Below are positions 26,801 through 35,547 of a stretch of DNA of 64,000 bases, one piece after another (position 1 is the stretch's first letter; every line of letters begins with the position of its first letter). This DNA is from Bacteroidota bacterium (GTDB lineage Bacteria > Bacteroidota > Bacteroidia > Chitinophagales > Chitinophagaceae): contig JAEYWX010000015.1 in assembly GCA_023428755.1 (NCBI GenBank), positions 124,001-188,000 of the forward strand, given 5' to 3'. Both the position numbers and the translations under genes were made by a program. Under the pieces are notes generated by a model. The model worked only from the letters and a program-made list of their open reading frames with translations, did not search any database and had not been told where the DNA came from.

Positions 26801-27052
26801 TAATGAAAGATAACGGCCGCTTTTTGTTCTGTCGTTTGCTAATGCATCAGTAACAGTTGCAAAAGAATAAGCCGTTGTTCTCGACTGATCCCTGTTAATA
26901 CCACTCACATAAGGATCTTCATACGGTTCACGGTTAAAGATGGATGGCGCAACAGGAACTGCGGCCGGTGTTTTATCAACCAGCTGGGCACGTGAATGGT
27001 GAATGGTGAATAGTGAATAAACTATGAATAGTATGTAAAATCGATTTTTCAT
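23756..27052 (-). CDS. GH2 beta-galactosidase (LacZ type)
   Basis: A 1098-residue secreted beta-galactosidase. Order: sugar-binding jelly roll (80-240), immunoglobulin-like domain (250-370), TIM barrel (375-690) with the acid/base Glu500 in SLGNEAG and the nucleophile Glu595 in FCEYAHAMGN, a DUF4981-like domain and the beta-gal small-chain domain to the end (MGVGGNDSWS is typical). It likely removes beta-galactose from galactan or arabinogalactan chains. The signal peptide (FIVYSLFTIHHSRA region) is partly encoded by an R2 repeat at 26992-27031. It follows GH127 by 12 nt and overlaps the GH43-like gene. Confidence 0.94.
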   Translation of the reverse strand: MKNRFYILFIVYSLFTIHHSRAQLVDKTPAAVPVAPSIFNREPYEDPYVSGINRDQSRTTAYSFATVTDALANDRTKSGRYLSLNSDWDFAFALKPGDEPQEFYKSKVSGWKKISVPSSWEMQGYDKPIYKSAVYPFRPVNPPHVPKDYNAVGCYQKAFTVPANWKGMNITLHFGGVSSAYKLWINGKFAGYAEDSFLPSEFNITPYLQEGENVISVWVIRWSDGSFLEDQDQWRMSGIHREVYLHAEPSLRIADFFYQTKLDKEYKDALLSIRPRIENLTGKDMPGYVLKAQLYDVNNQPVLQQPLSKKTDEIINEIHPRLDRVKFGLMETTISNPKKWSPEEPNLYKLVLTLEDSTGKVLEVKTCKLGFRSIEFRKSDSKLLINGKLTYLYGVNRPDHHPTRGKALTREDILQDIKTIKQFNFNCVRLSHYPSDPYLLDLCDEFGIMVIDEANLETHGLGGKLSHDAAWAGAYVERISRMALRDKNHPSIIMWSLGNEAGSGPNHAAMAAWVKDFDMTRPLHYEPAMGSPTEEGYIDPSDSRYLKSNDHSHRIQNPLDQYYVDVVSRMYPSDYTAPLLVNQNNGDHRPIFFCEYAHAMGNSAGNLKEFWDQWRSLPRVIGGCIWEFKDQGLLKKDSAGVEFYAYGGDYGERYFDNFTIKGIVAADGRPKQAMYECKRIFQPIQVEWADSVKGIIRIINRSEVKNVNAYTAFIVVKEDGKMISNQQIGGIDVAPATIVKFPVSKWLPKTKATSEYHVELKFVLQKAEAWADAGFEIASNQLELKSATNTYKVFEKVFYTETEEGFTIKKKDYSIFISKKTGALESYQLKGHEQITAPLLPHFTRPQTDNDKRGFKTHRVLKQWYEASPKLIEIKKDLIGGYKGFGELISCVYSLINDSARVTVKYFIYENGIVEIDYALTVKPGLPNIPKVGVQMGINRSFDQIEYFGRGPFENYIDRRYGTDVGIYNQNIFDFMEPYVVPQENGNRTDVRWMYLHNQKTKDGLLIVADSLLSMSAWPYTEENIQNAKHTNKLKDAGFITLNIDLMQMGVGGNDSWSEVAAPLEQFQIKPGNYQYSFYIVPFNAKKKSAGERAKEIK
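26992..27031 (-). repeat. R2 repeat encoding the GH2 signal peptide h-region
   Basis: The plus-strand words gtgaatggtgaatggtgaat and tagtgaataaactatgaat match intergenic R2 tracts (for example 670-690). In the minus frame they give LFIVYSLFTIHHS. Confidence 0.7.
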
Positions 27053-27064
27053 TGAGCTCTTTAT

Positions 27065-29086
27065 TTATCGCATCAACGGCAACCAAACGGTCATATCCGA
27101 TTTGCCACGGTTGGCCCATGCGTAATACGGAATGAGTTTAATAGTTACCGGTTTGAGTTTTGTATTTACTTCTTTGTACAATGTATTGTTCCATTGATTC
27201 TGATCAAGCAATCTTGCTTCGCCTGTCAATGCCATCACATTACCATCGGCTACTTTCATGGCAACAGGTTGCAGTTTGATCGATGCCGGGATCACCACAT
27301 CAAATACTTTCTGCTGCGGCAGATCATTCGACTCAAGGCAATAAACAATTGGCCCACGCTTCACCGTTACCTGGTTTCTTGTTTCTTCCACCAACGGATT
27401 GCTTTCGATGAGTGTTGCAGGCATGTCGAGATTCAGCTCCAGTTTATCGTTTGCATTTATTGCAAGTTCAACAAAGCCATTCGCAGGTTTTGCTGCAAGT
27501 AGCTTTCCGTTTTGCTTTAAGCTAAAGTTTTTACACCAACCGGGAATGCGTACAAACAGCTTTACATTTTTCTTCGACAGTTCTTTTACACTCATCACAA
27601 TCGCACCACTCCATGGATAATTGGTTGTCTGTTCCAGTTTGATCTTGGTTCCATCATGCAATTCTGTTGCAAGCGTATTGCCTCCGTACATATTTAGATA
27701 CAAACCTTTTTCACCAATGCTGTACATGTAATTGTTTACTTCAGCAATGGTACGCACTACGTTCGGTGGACAACAATTCGATTTACTGATATAAGGAATA
27801 CGTCCACCTTCCCAACGCAGATGATACGGATAGTTTGCTGTTGCAGCCAATGGATTGGTATAAAAATATTTTGTGCCGTCCATGCTTACACCACTGAGTA
27901 CGCTGTTGTACAAGGCCAGTTCCACAATATCTGCATACTTCGATTCGCCTGTTAACAAAAACATCCGCCAGTTCCATAACACATTACCAATGTTGGCGCA
28001 GGTTTCGTTGTGTGCACTGAAGTTGGGAAGCTGATAATCCCGTCCGTATGATTGATGTACTTTCTGTACCGTATCAGGTTTGTACGAAGTACCATCCACA
28101 CTCACACCATCATACAACGCACCGCAACCACCGGTTACATACATTTTGGTATTGATCACGTTGTTCCACATTTTATTCAATGTGTTCATCAATGTTGCAT
28201 CGCCAGTTTCTGCAAACACATCGGCCACGCCTGCAAACAAATAATTGGCTCTTACTGCATGCCCCACCACCTTGTTCATTTCACGGAAAGGTGCACGGTC
28301 GCTGTTATCATCGGTGCCTTCCACCGTACCACGAATGTTGATGAGATGAATAACGAGATCGAGATATTTCTTTTCGTTAGTTGTGCGATACAATTCTGTC
28401 AGGCCCATGTAATGCGATGGACAAATAGCATTGCGTGCCAGCTCGGGTGTAGCAGTTGCATAAAACCCAATCAGGAAGTCGGCTGCTTTTTTTGCAATGT
28501 TGAGCAGCGTTGTTTTACCTGTTGCACGGTAGTGCACACAGGCGGCCGTCATTAAATGACCAAAGTTGTAGGCTTCAAAACTCAACTGATCATCAAACCG
28601 GCCTTTTTGTCCGGCAGGCATTTTATCCTTACCTGTTTTCTTTTGCTCAATGATGTTCTTGGTATAAATGTAACCGTCGTCTTTCTGTGCTTTGCCAATC
28701 ACTGCAATGGCTTCATCCATCCATGCTTCGAGTTTTTTATCTTTTGTATTGGCATACATGGCAGCAACTGCTTCCAGTGTTTTATAAAAATCACCATCAT
28801 GAAACGAAGGACCACGGAAACGTCCGGTATCAAGACCTGCAGCTACTCTGAAATTCTGAAACGAATAACAAATGTCTTTGCTGGTATAAGTTTGCCAGAG
28901 TTGCGGCAGCATGGCATCACGACAAACAGCAAAACGTTCGGCCCAGAAACCTTTTGTCCAGCTAACATCGCTGATGCCAACACTTGTGAGTTTCGCATGT
29001 GCGCTGCCCTGTGTGTTGACCAAACCATTTTGCGCCACTGCACTCAGCGACGAAAACAATCCTGCTATGATTAAATACTTTTTCAT
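27065..29086 (-). CDS. GH127/GH146 beta-L-arabinofuranosidase (DUF1680)
   Basis: About 673 residues, secreted (MKKYLIIAGLFSSLSAVAQ). Family residues for the zinc-cysteine site are all present: Glu361 and Cys363 in HNETCANIG, Cys438 and Cys439 in SNCCPPN, matching Glu338, Cys340, Cys417 and Cys418 of HypBA1. It should release beta-L-arabinofuranose. ATG at 29086 is preferred; an open reading from a TTG at 29155 runs through an R3-like repeat and would put a second hydrophobic stretch ahead of the real signal peptide. It follows the cytoplasmic GH78 gene. Confidence 0.92.
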   Translation of the reverse strand: MKKYLIIAGLFSSLSAVAQNGLVNTQGSAHAKLTSVGISDVSWTKGFWAERFAVCRDAMLPQLWQTYTSKDICYSFQNFRVAAGLDTGRFRGPSFHDGDFYKTLEAVAAMYANTKDKKLEAWMDEAIAVIGKAQKDDGYIYTKNIIEQKKTGKDKMPAGQKGRFDDQLSFEAYNFGHLMTAACVHYRATGKTTLLNIAKKAADFLIGFYATATPELARNAICPSHYMGLTELYRTTNEKKYLDLVIHLINIRGTVEGTDDNSDRAPFREMNKVVGHAVRANYLFAGVADVFAETGDATLMNTLNKMWNNVINTKMYVTGGCGALYDGVSVDGTSYKPDTVQKVHQSYGRDYQLPNFSAHNETCANIGNVLWNWRMFLLTGESKYADIVELALYNSVLSGVSMDGTKYFYTNPLAATANYPYHLRWEGGRIPYISKSNCCPPNVVRTIAEVNNYMYSIGEKGLYLNMYGGNTLATELHDGTKIKLEQTTNYPWSGAIVMSVKELSKKNVKLFVRIPGWCKNFSLKQNGKLLAAKPANGFVELAINANDKLELNLDMPATLIESNPLVEETRNQVTVKRGPIVYCLESNDLPQQKVFDVVIPASIKLQPVAMKVADGNVMALTGEARLLDQNQWNNTLYKEVNTKLKPVTIKLIPYYAWANRGKSDMTVWLPLMR

Positions 29087-29095
29087 TTTTGCATT

Positions 29096-29163
29096 TTGTA
29101 TCACGAAGAACACAAAGAATTTCACAAGGTTCACAAAGAAATTCTGTACTCTCAATGGTTAAA
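29096..29163 (-). repeat. Degenerate R3 repeat in the GH127 leader
   Basis: CACGAAGAACACAAAG and ttcacaaggttcacaaag words fill the gap between the GH78 stop codon and the GH127 start. The inverted end is poor (ctcaatggttaa). The frame stays open into the GH127 signal peptide, so it could be translated only if the TTG at 29155 is used. Confidence 0.5.
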
Positions 29164-31290
29164 TTAATTATAAGTCACAGTATAGCTTTTTCCGTTCTCT
29201 ACAGTCAATTCGTAATTGCCATTGCCTTTATCTGTAACCACGCCTTCGTTACAAACCGGTTTTGTTTTACTGTTCAGCTTCAGCACACCTGTTCCTGCTG
29301 CACCTGTAATTTTTATTTGCGTTGTACTTACATGCAATTCAATATTTCCATTTGGTGTGGGTACTTTACCCTGCATCCATTGCAAGCCACCTAAGTTTGG
29401 TTCCACTACATAGCTTGCATAACCTGGTGCGGTTGGTTTTACACCGAGATAATATTTACCCAGCAGATACAACGGGCTTGCACCCCATGCATGACATAAA
29501 CTTTTTCCAAACTCACGACCGTACATGGCATAATGTTCAGCACCTTGCTTTGTTGGGTTGTACTCTTCCCAGAAAGAAGTAGCGCCCAACTTCAACATAC
29601 CGCCCCAGTAATCTTTCATTTCTTTCAACACATAAGACTGTTCGCCCATTGCACACAATGCTTCCAGTTCATAGAAACGCATGTAGGGTGTTGTGATCTT
29701 TTGAATATTATCATTCAACAGCACCGATGTTTTCACCTGGTTCTTTTGCTGCTGGTTAAAATAATCGAAGATGATGGAGAACATGTTGGCATAACGTGTT
29801 ACGTTTTCTGTCTGCTTGCCATTTACTCTGCTATGCACCAATGCCTGCTTCTCATCGTTCCAGTAAATGTCGAACAGTTTTTTGCGCATATCAGCAGCCA
29901 GTGTGTTGTATTGTGTTGCTGCATCTTTATCATCAGCAATGTTTGCACACAGCGCCATTGTTTCAAGACTACGTGCCAACAGCAACTGTTCGAAACTCAC
30001 TTCACCTTCTTTACTAAGACCTGCTGCCCAGTCAATAAAAATCCAGTCGCCGGACATCCATTCCATTAGTCCATCTTTATTTCTTCTTGCCATCACATAA
30101 TCCATGAGGCTTTTCATACGATCGTAGTTCTGTGCAATAAAATGCGTATCACCTGTGTAGAGGTAATAATCATAAATGCCGAGGAACCAGAAGAACGTAT
30201 AATCCATAATGGTGTTGACATGACCTGTTACCGGATCTTTACCCCGCAATGCATGCGTTGTACGTTTTACTGTTTCGCTATCGAAGTAGAGATAATAATT
30301 CATGAGATAGCTTTGGTAAGCATCCCCACTCCAAATCCAGCGATCACGCTTGATGCCATCAATGAAAAACTCTCTTGTGTTTAACTCAAACGTATATTTT
30401 GATACTTCGTAGATATTATTAATCACTTCGTCGTTGCAGGTAAAACTTCCGTGTTCCTTTACATCAGCATATTCATACAGCATCGAAACCGAATCGAGCG
30501 TTACAGCTTCATCATATTGCACATTTACAAAACGATAAGCTTTCGACAGTTTCATCGTTTGATCTTTCTTCTCTGTGCTGCTTACTTCTACTCTATCCAA
30601 TGTTTCGCAATATTCTGTTGACAATGCTTCTTCTTTTGATTCGCCATAGTAAACAGAAAGTTTGCCATTGCCTTTTAATCCGTGCAGTTTGATGAAACCA
30701 AATGTTTCTTTTCCAAAATCAACCAGCATCGAGTTTTTCCCTTTTTCAGTCGACAGGGCCGCTTGTTCTTTTACAGGCAATGCAAACTGAGAAGGCAATT
30801 GCGTGGGTGAATTAAAATTCCAGCTTCCTGCATTGAGCCATTTAGTGGCAGAGATGTCGGATGCTTTTCCTGTTTCATCGATCCATTCTTTGTCTTCAAA
30901 TGTAACAAGCCAAGTAGCATCCGATACAATTGTTTTTCCCTTTACATATATGGCAGGCACGTTGGCCTGGTTAAATACTTTGATGTTGATCTTGTGTTTA
31001 CCTGCAGGAACGGTGATCTGCTTCGGACTACCTTCAAATGCTTTCCCGTCAAGTTTTACATGGTATTCACCTTCTACGTAAATGTCTACGGTCTCCTGTT
31101 CGGGCACATCAAACTCTTTATGAAAATCCATCAACACATAATGGCCATCGATTTTCCAGAACACCGGAAAAAAAGTGCCACGTTCTGTACGACGGTTTTG
31201 CATTTTGTTGGCCAGCACTATTTCAAAATCGCCGGGATACCATATCCAGGTTGCTGCAGAAGAAGTATGTTGTAAAAAAGAGTTATTCAT
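29164..31290 (-). CDS. GH78 alpha-L-rhamnosidase, apparently cytoplasmic
   Basis: About 708 residues of the GH78 six-hairpin type. Domains: N-terminal beta-sandwich, second beta-domain (KTIVSDATWLVTFEDKEW), (alpha/alpha)6 toroid with FFIDGIKRDRWIWSGD, where the acid Asp residues stand at the usual places, ATSFWEEYNP with the catalytic Glu, and a C-terminal beta-domain. No signal peptide is visible with either ATG (31290 or 31359), unlike all neighbouring hydrolases, so it should act on imported rhamnosides. It follows the MFS transporter gene on the same strand. Confidence 0.88.
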   Translation of the reverse strand: MNNSFLQHTSSAATWIWYPGDFEIVLANKMQNRRTERGTFFPVFWKIDGHYVLMDFHKEFDVPEQETVDIYVEGEYHVKLDGKAFEGSPKQITVPAGKHKINIKVFNQANVPAIYVKGKTIVSDATWLVTFEDKEWIDETGKASDISATKWLNAGSWNFNSPTQLPSQFALPVKEQAALSTEKGKNSMLVDFGKETFGFIKLHGLKGNGKLSVYYGESKEEALSTEYCETLDRVEVSSTEKKDQTMKLSKAYRFVNVQYDEAVTLDSVSMLYEYADVKEHGSFTCNDEVINNIYEVSKYTFELNTREFFIDGIKRDRWIWSGDAYQSYLMNYYLYFDSETVKRTTHALRGKDPVTGHVNTIMDYTFFWFLGIYDYYLYTGDTHFIAQNYDRMKSLMDYVMARRNKDGLMEWMSGDWIFIDWAAGLSKEGEVSFEQLLLARSLETMALCANIADDKDAATQYNTLAADMRKKLFDIYWNDEKQALVHSRVNGKQTENVTRYANMFSIIFDYFNQQQKNQVKTSVLLNDNIQKITTPYMRFYELEALCAMGEQSYVLKEMKDYWGGMLKLGATSFWEEYNPTKQGAEHYAMYGREFGKSLCHAWGASPLYLLGKYYLGVKPTAPGYASYVVEPNLGGLQWMQGKVPTPNGNIELHVSTTQIKITGAAGTGVLKLNSKTKPVCNEGVVTDKGNGNYELTVENGKSYTVTYN

Positions 31291-31366
31291 TCGCTTCACG
31301 TTAATTGCTTCGTTGTTATCTACTTCCTGTTTCTTGTTTGCGTTATTCAGGCACAGCATTCATTAC

Positions 31367-32734
31367 CTAAATATCCTCTCCGTATCTTTCTTTCGTTATT
31401 TGTTGTAATGATTTGCCTTGGGTTTTTGGTGTCCAGATTGTTCCAATGATGAGTGCCACAATGAGCAGCCCGATCATAATATAAGCTGCGGTATAAAATC
31501 CTTCTCCGTTTTCGCCATAAATATTAACAAAACCAAATCCCCATACCGCTGCAATGCTTCTAACGGCAAAGAACATAATACCCTGCGCCGCTGCCCGGTA
31601 TTTGGCAGGAAAAAGTTCCGAAGCCCAAAGCGCATAAAATGCCTGCACACTTATACCAGCATGTATGCCCCACAAAATGGTGAACGTCCAAAGTGCTACA
31701 TGATTTTTTATTCCTATAAAAATAAGTATACCCCAGGCTACAATTCCTATTGATGTTCCAAAAACATAAAGCCAGCGTTGATTGACTTTATCAACCAACA
31801 TGGCAAAACCAAAATACGTTACTGCTATAATCACGATCCATTGTACTGCCGTAATCATATTGGCCTCTCCATTGGAAAGACCACCTGCAGTTTCATAAAT
31901 ATGTTGTTGAAAGAAACCCATCACCGAAGCCACCATATTCCAGCTGATGTAAATGCCTGCCAGGAAAAGCATGGTCATGATATTTACCTTGTTGGTAAAA
32001 AGAGTACCAAACGATGCGAAAACGCTGGGTTGCTTTTCCTTTGTTTGCATTTTTTGTGCTTCTTCCCAATCTTTCGATTCATTGAGCTTGCGTTGCAACG
32101 TCCATGCGATCAACGCCACAACAAACAAAGACCCGAAAATAATACGGCTGCTGAATACATTGATTGCATCAATGCCTGCATCATTACTAATAAAGACTGC
32201 AGCAATTTTTTGCACATACTCAAATAAAACACCTGCAGAAGCATCTGCTTTGCCGGGAGCAAGGAGCATTCCTAAAAGTAAAATGATCATTGGACCAACT
32301 CCCCAGGCAAACTGTGAAATACCCATATTCTTTCCACGATTACCCACTTCTGAATTTTCGGAAATGTATGTCCATGATGCAGGAACACCAACGCCCACTG
32401 AAATACCTGTAACCAGGAAACCAATCAACAGCATGGGAAAATTAACCGTGAACATGATGATGGCGATCCCCAGCATATACACAAGCATATTGTACGTGTA
32501 GATAGTTTTTCGTCCGTACTTGTCGGCGAGAAAACCTCCGAAAATAGCGCCGATAGCTGCACCAAAAGCATTAGCGCTGATTGCATTCAGCAAACCGAGA
32601 TGCCCTTCGTTAAGCCCCAGATAATTTTGCCAAAGCGTTAACCCGCTTGCACCTGCCACAATTGCACCGGCATCGAGATAATTTGTAAGCGATACAGCAA
32701 TCGTACTTTTTAAACTTCCTTTTTTAAGTTCCAT
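31367..32734 (-). CDS. MFS sugar transporter
   Basis: A 455-residue membrane protein with twelve predicted helices and the major facilitator loop FGGFLADKYGRKTIYTYN between helices 2 and 3. A long central cytoplasmic loop (RKLNESKDWEEAQKMQTKEKQ) separates the two halves, as in sugar porters. It follows the Na+ symporter gene by 8 nt and precedes the cytoplasmic GH78, so it likely imports a sugar or short rhamnoside made in the periplasm. Confidence 0.88.
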   Translation of the reverse strand: MELKKGSLKSTIAVSLTNYLDAGAIVAGASGLTLWQNYLGLNEGHLGLLNAISANAFGAAIGAIFGGFLADKYGRKTIYTYNMLVYMLGIAIIMFTVNFPMLLIGFLVTGISVGVGVPASWTYISENSEVGNRGKNMGISQFAWGVGPMIILLLGMLLAPGKADASAGVLFEYVQKIAAVFISNDAGIDAINVFSSRIIFGSLFVVALIAWTLQRKLNESKDWEEAQKMQTKEKQPSVFASFGTLFTNKVNIMTMLFLAGIYISWNMVASVMGFFQQHIYETAGGLSNGEANMITAVQWIVIIAVTYFGFAMLVDKVNQRWLYVFGTSIGIVAWGILIFIGIKNHVALWTFTILWGIHAGISVQAFYALWASELFPAKYRAAAQGIMFFAVRSIAAVWGFGFVNIYGENGEGFYTAAYIMIGLLIVALIIGTIWTPKTQGKSLQQITKERYGEDI

Positions 32735-32742
32735 ATGTGTAT

Positions 32743-34332
32743 TTAATGTCCGTTAAAAATGATGTAAAGAGATAGTATAACAAGTCCTAATAACACAAAC
32801 AGGATTTTTACCTGTTTGTCGGTTTTTGGTAAAGGCGCTGTTTCAATAGCGGCTGTTACTTTGTTTTTATCAACCAATGAAATGATGATGGCTGCTGCAA
32901 ACAGAATTACGAAAATGTAAAACGAGATGAGGAAGTAATGCGGCCACCATGTGTTTTCGCCTGTAGCGGCATTGGGTGGCAGTATCCACAAATTCAACAT
33001 GCCCACTAATAAACTGAATGCAGAACCTGCTGATAAAATTACATTCACGGCCAGCTTCGTTGTGCGTTTCCAGAATACACTCAACAAAAATGTTACCGCC
33101 AGTGGTGGTGCGAGGTAACTTAAGATCGATTGAAAAATATCGAACAGCGTTTTTCCTTTGATGTTATCAAACGCAATCGCCATCAACACCGCCAGCACAC
33201 AACCTGCAATAACCGTATATCGACCAACATTGATCTGTTGTTTCACTGTTGCCTGCGGGTTCATGTTGTTGACATAAATATCTTTTGTAAACACAGTGCT
33301 CAATGCATTTAAAGATGAGCCGATAGTTGCAACCAACACAGCGATCAACACACAAATCACCAAGCCATTTAATCCCGCAGGAAATAAATTAGTCACCATG
33401 GTCATGTATGCTAATTTATCATCAGTAAGATCAGGATACAATGCGAAACATAAAATGCCGGGAAGAATAAACATAGGCAATGCCAACACTTTCAACCAAC
33501 CGATAAAGTTTACACCGAGCTGTCCCTGTTTTAAATTCTTTGCACCCAACACACTTTGCACCATACTTTGATCGGTACAGAAAAATGCAACGGCCGATAC
33601 TGGATAACCCAGCAACAATGCATGCCATGGATAACCGGGATCGGATGCAGGATGAATTAAATTCCAGAAATGACCCGGTGTTTTATCAATCAATGCCGTG
33701 ATGCCACCCAGTTTTTGCAAACCAATAAATGTTAATGCAAGTGAAACAACGATCAACAGGATCATCTGGAATACATTCACTTTTGCAATTGCTTTTAACC
33801 CGCCCATATAGGTAAACAAACCGGAGAACGCAACCAACACAATTGTTGATTGCCACATGGGGATACCTAAAATTTGTCGAACTAAAATTCCACCGCTGAA
33901 TAAACCCAAACTTAACCAGCTGATAAGAATTTTAATGAGTGCATAACCTGCTAAAATATCCTGTGTACTTTTGCCATAACGTTTGCCCATGAACTCGGGC
34001 ATGGTGCTTACTTTACTGGCAATGTATCGTGGTGCGAACACCATTGCGAGTAGCAATAAAAACACAAACGCATACCATTCAAAATTTCCTCCAACGATGC
34101 CAGCAGAAAAACCAATGCTTGCAAATGCAAGTAAAGATGACGGGCCAACGTTTGTTCCCCACATATTGAAACCTATGTTGTACCAGTTGAGTGAATTGCC
34201 CGCCATGAAAAGCGTTTCATCTTTTTTCTTGTTGCGGAAACTGGCAACATAACCAATTACCAGCAACGCAATGAGATAAATTGCGACGATGGCAAAGTCG
34301 AGTTGTGTAAGTTTATCGTAAATCTTATTCAT
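32743..34332 (-). CDS. Sodium/solute symporter (SSS family)
   Basis: A 529-residue symporter with about 13-14 hydrophobic helices. The SSS pattern is visible: GNSLNWYNIGFNMWGTNVGP near helix 1-2, and IGSSLNALSTVFTKDIYVN in the helix 8 region that binds sodium. It resembles the SGLT-type branch, which imports monosaccharides or inositol. It lies 17 nt after the Gfo/Idh gene. Confidence 0.9.
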   Translation of the reverse strand: MNKIYDKLTQLDFAIVAIYLIALLVIGYVASFRNKKKDETLFMAGNSLNWYNIGFNMWGTNVGPSSLLAFASIGFSAGIVGGNFEWYAFVFLLLLAMVFAPRYIASKVSTMPEFMGKRYGKSTQDILAGYALIKILISWLSLGLFSGGILVRQILGIPMWQSTIVLVAFSGLFTYMGGLKAIAKVNVFQMILLIVVSLALTFIGLQKLGGITALIDKTPGHFWNLIHPASDPGYPWHALLLGYPVSAVAFFCTDQSMVQSVLGAKNLKQGQLGVNFIGWLKVLALPMFILPGILCFALYPDLTDDKLAYMTMVTNLFPAGLNGLVICVLIAVLVATIGSSLNALSTVFTKDIYVNNMNPQATVKQQINVGRYTVIAGCVLAVLMAIAFDNIKGKTLFDIFQSILSYLAPPLAVTFLLSVFWKRTTKLAVNVILSAGSAFSLLVGMLNLWILPPNAATGENTWWPHYFLISFYIFVILFAAAIIISLVDKNKVTAAIETAPLPKTDKQVKILFVLLGLVILSLYIIFNGH

Positions 34333-34349
34333 TTATTTTTTGTTTCCTG

Positions 34350-35480
34350 CTAATCCCACAAATCCAATAAATCATGGTTCAGACAAATGTCTTTCACCTT
34401 CACCGGCGCACCTGTCTTCAATGTTTTATCCATTGCCTGCAGTAACGCCACTGTTCCAATTCCTTCTTTCATATCAGGATAAGCCGTGAAGCCCTGTTCA
34501 ATAGAATCAACAAAGTATTCCAGATAGTTTTGATACTCACCTGCATGATGACTTTGCCCTTCGAAACGGAAAAAGTATTTCAACTTTGCATCGCCCCAAT
34601 GAACGATACGTTCCTCACCTCTTGTATCCGTGATGGCATAACGCAGTTCATGATAATCGGCCTGGCTTGCGCCTTCAGTTCCTCGCAGCACACAGCTCAT
34701 GCCGCTATCACGTTTTGTGGGTTGTGTTGGACTGGTGTAAGTGCCACTCACTCTTGCAATACGTCCATCAGTTGCTTTGAAGATGAAGTGCATCGTATCT
34801 TCATTTTTTAAACCGGCTGCTTTACCATTTGCACTGATCATTCCATAGCCCATCACTTCTTCGATGTTGGGCAAATACCAACGGATAAAATCAACAGGAT
34901 GACTTAAACCGCCATACAACCATTTGAATGAATCTTCCAATGCCCATTTCTTTTCAAGGAACCAACGATGATCAGCATTGTAATGACTTTCGATGGTGAT
35001 TAGTTCACCTATCTCCCCTGCTTCAAAATCTTTTCGTTGACGTTTGTATGGTTCGAAGAACCGTGAGCTCTGTCCGACAAAAACTTTCTTGCCTGTTTGC
35101 TTTTGAATCTCCAGCAATTCTTTCGCCCTGCTCAAATCATCAATAAACGGTTTGGTGCACACTACATGTTTGCCATGCTTCAATGCCTGTTTGATATGAT
35201 CGGCGTGCAAATGATCAGGTGTATAAATAGCAATGATATCGATCTCTGCATCATTCAGCAGATCTTCATAATTGGTTGTATAGTTTGTAAAATCAAATTC
35301 TTTGCAACGTTGTTTACACAACTCTTCGTTGCGGTCACAAATGGTTTTGAGATGCAGCTTTTTGCTTTGCAATGCTGCACTCATGGTACTGCGCCCTTCT
35401 CCAACACCTAAAATTCCGATAGTAAGCCCCCCCGCCCCTAAAGGGGAGCTATTGGCGTCATTATTTTTATCGTACTTCAT
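34350..35480 (-). CDS. Gfo/Idh/MocA family oxidoreductase
   Basis: A 376-residue NAD(P)-dependent oxidoreductase. The Rossmann motif GILGVGEGRST is followed by IDIIAIYTPDHLHADHIKQA and the EKPF-equivalent VCTKPFIDD. The family oxidises or epimerises sugars and sugar acids. It belongs to the metabolic group with the DapA-like aldolase and the TIM-barrel fusion. The first 19 residues (MKYDKNNDANSSPLGAGGL) are abnormal: family members start near TIGILG. Part of that leader (SPLGAGGL) is encoded by an R4 repeat at 35425-35450. Confidence 0.85.
   Translation of the reverse strand: MKYDKNNDANSSPLGAGGLTIGILGVGEGRSTMSAALQSKKLHLKTICDRNEELCKQRCKEFDFTNYTTNYEDLLNDAEIDIIAIYTPDHLHADHIKQALKHGKHVVCTKPFIDDLSRAKELLEIQKQTGKKVFVGQSSRFFEPYKRQRKDFEAGEIGELITIESHYNADHRWFLEKKWALEDSFKWLYGGLSHPVDFIRWYLPNIEEVMGYGMISANGKAAGLKNEDTMHFIFKATDGRIARVSGTYTSPTQPTKRDSGMSCVLRGTEGASQADYHELRYAITDTRGEERIVHWGDAKLKYFFRFEGQSHHAGEYQNYLEYFVDSIEQGFTAYPDMKEGIGTVALLQAMDKTLKTGAPVKVKDICLNHDLLDLWD
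35425..35450 (-). repeat. R4 G/C-rich repeat within the Gfo/Idh N-terminus
   Basis: The minus strand reads agctcccctttaggggc then a G-run. It belongs to the same class as 35521-35547 and 43764-43790 (ccccct-gaagggg core). Confidence 0.65.
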
Positions 35481-35520
35481 TATTATTAAAAATTATCGTT
35501 CTATTGATTTGGGTTTTCAA

Positions 35521-35547
35521 TTCCCCCTTCAGGGGGTTAGGGGGTTT
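35521..35547 (-). repeat. R4 repeat supplying the C-terminus and stop codon of the beta-helix fusion
   Basis: The minus strand reads aaaccccctaacccccTGAa followed by ggggga. It encodes the last residues (FLNPLTP) and the TGA of the mutarotase fusion. Palindromic core cccctgaagggg. Confidence 0.75.

Noticed and set aside
29086..29155. Extended GH127 N-terminus from TTG at 29155
   Set aside because: It would put a repeat-encoded hydrophobic stretch ahead of a complete, typical signal peptide that begins with ATG at 29086.
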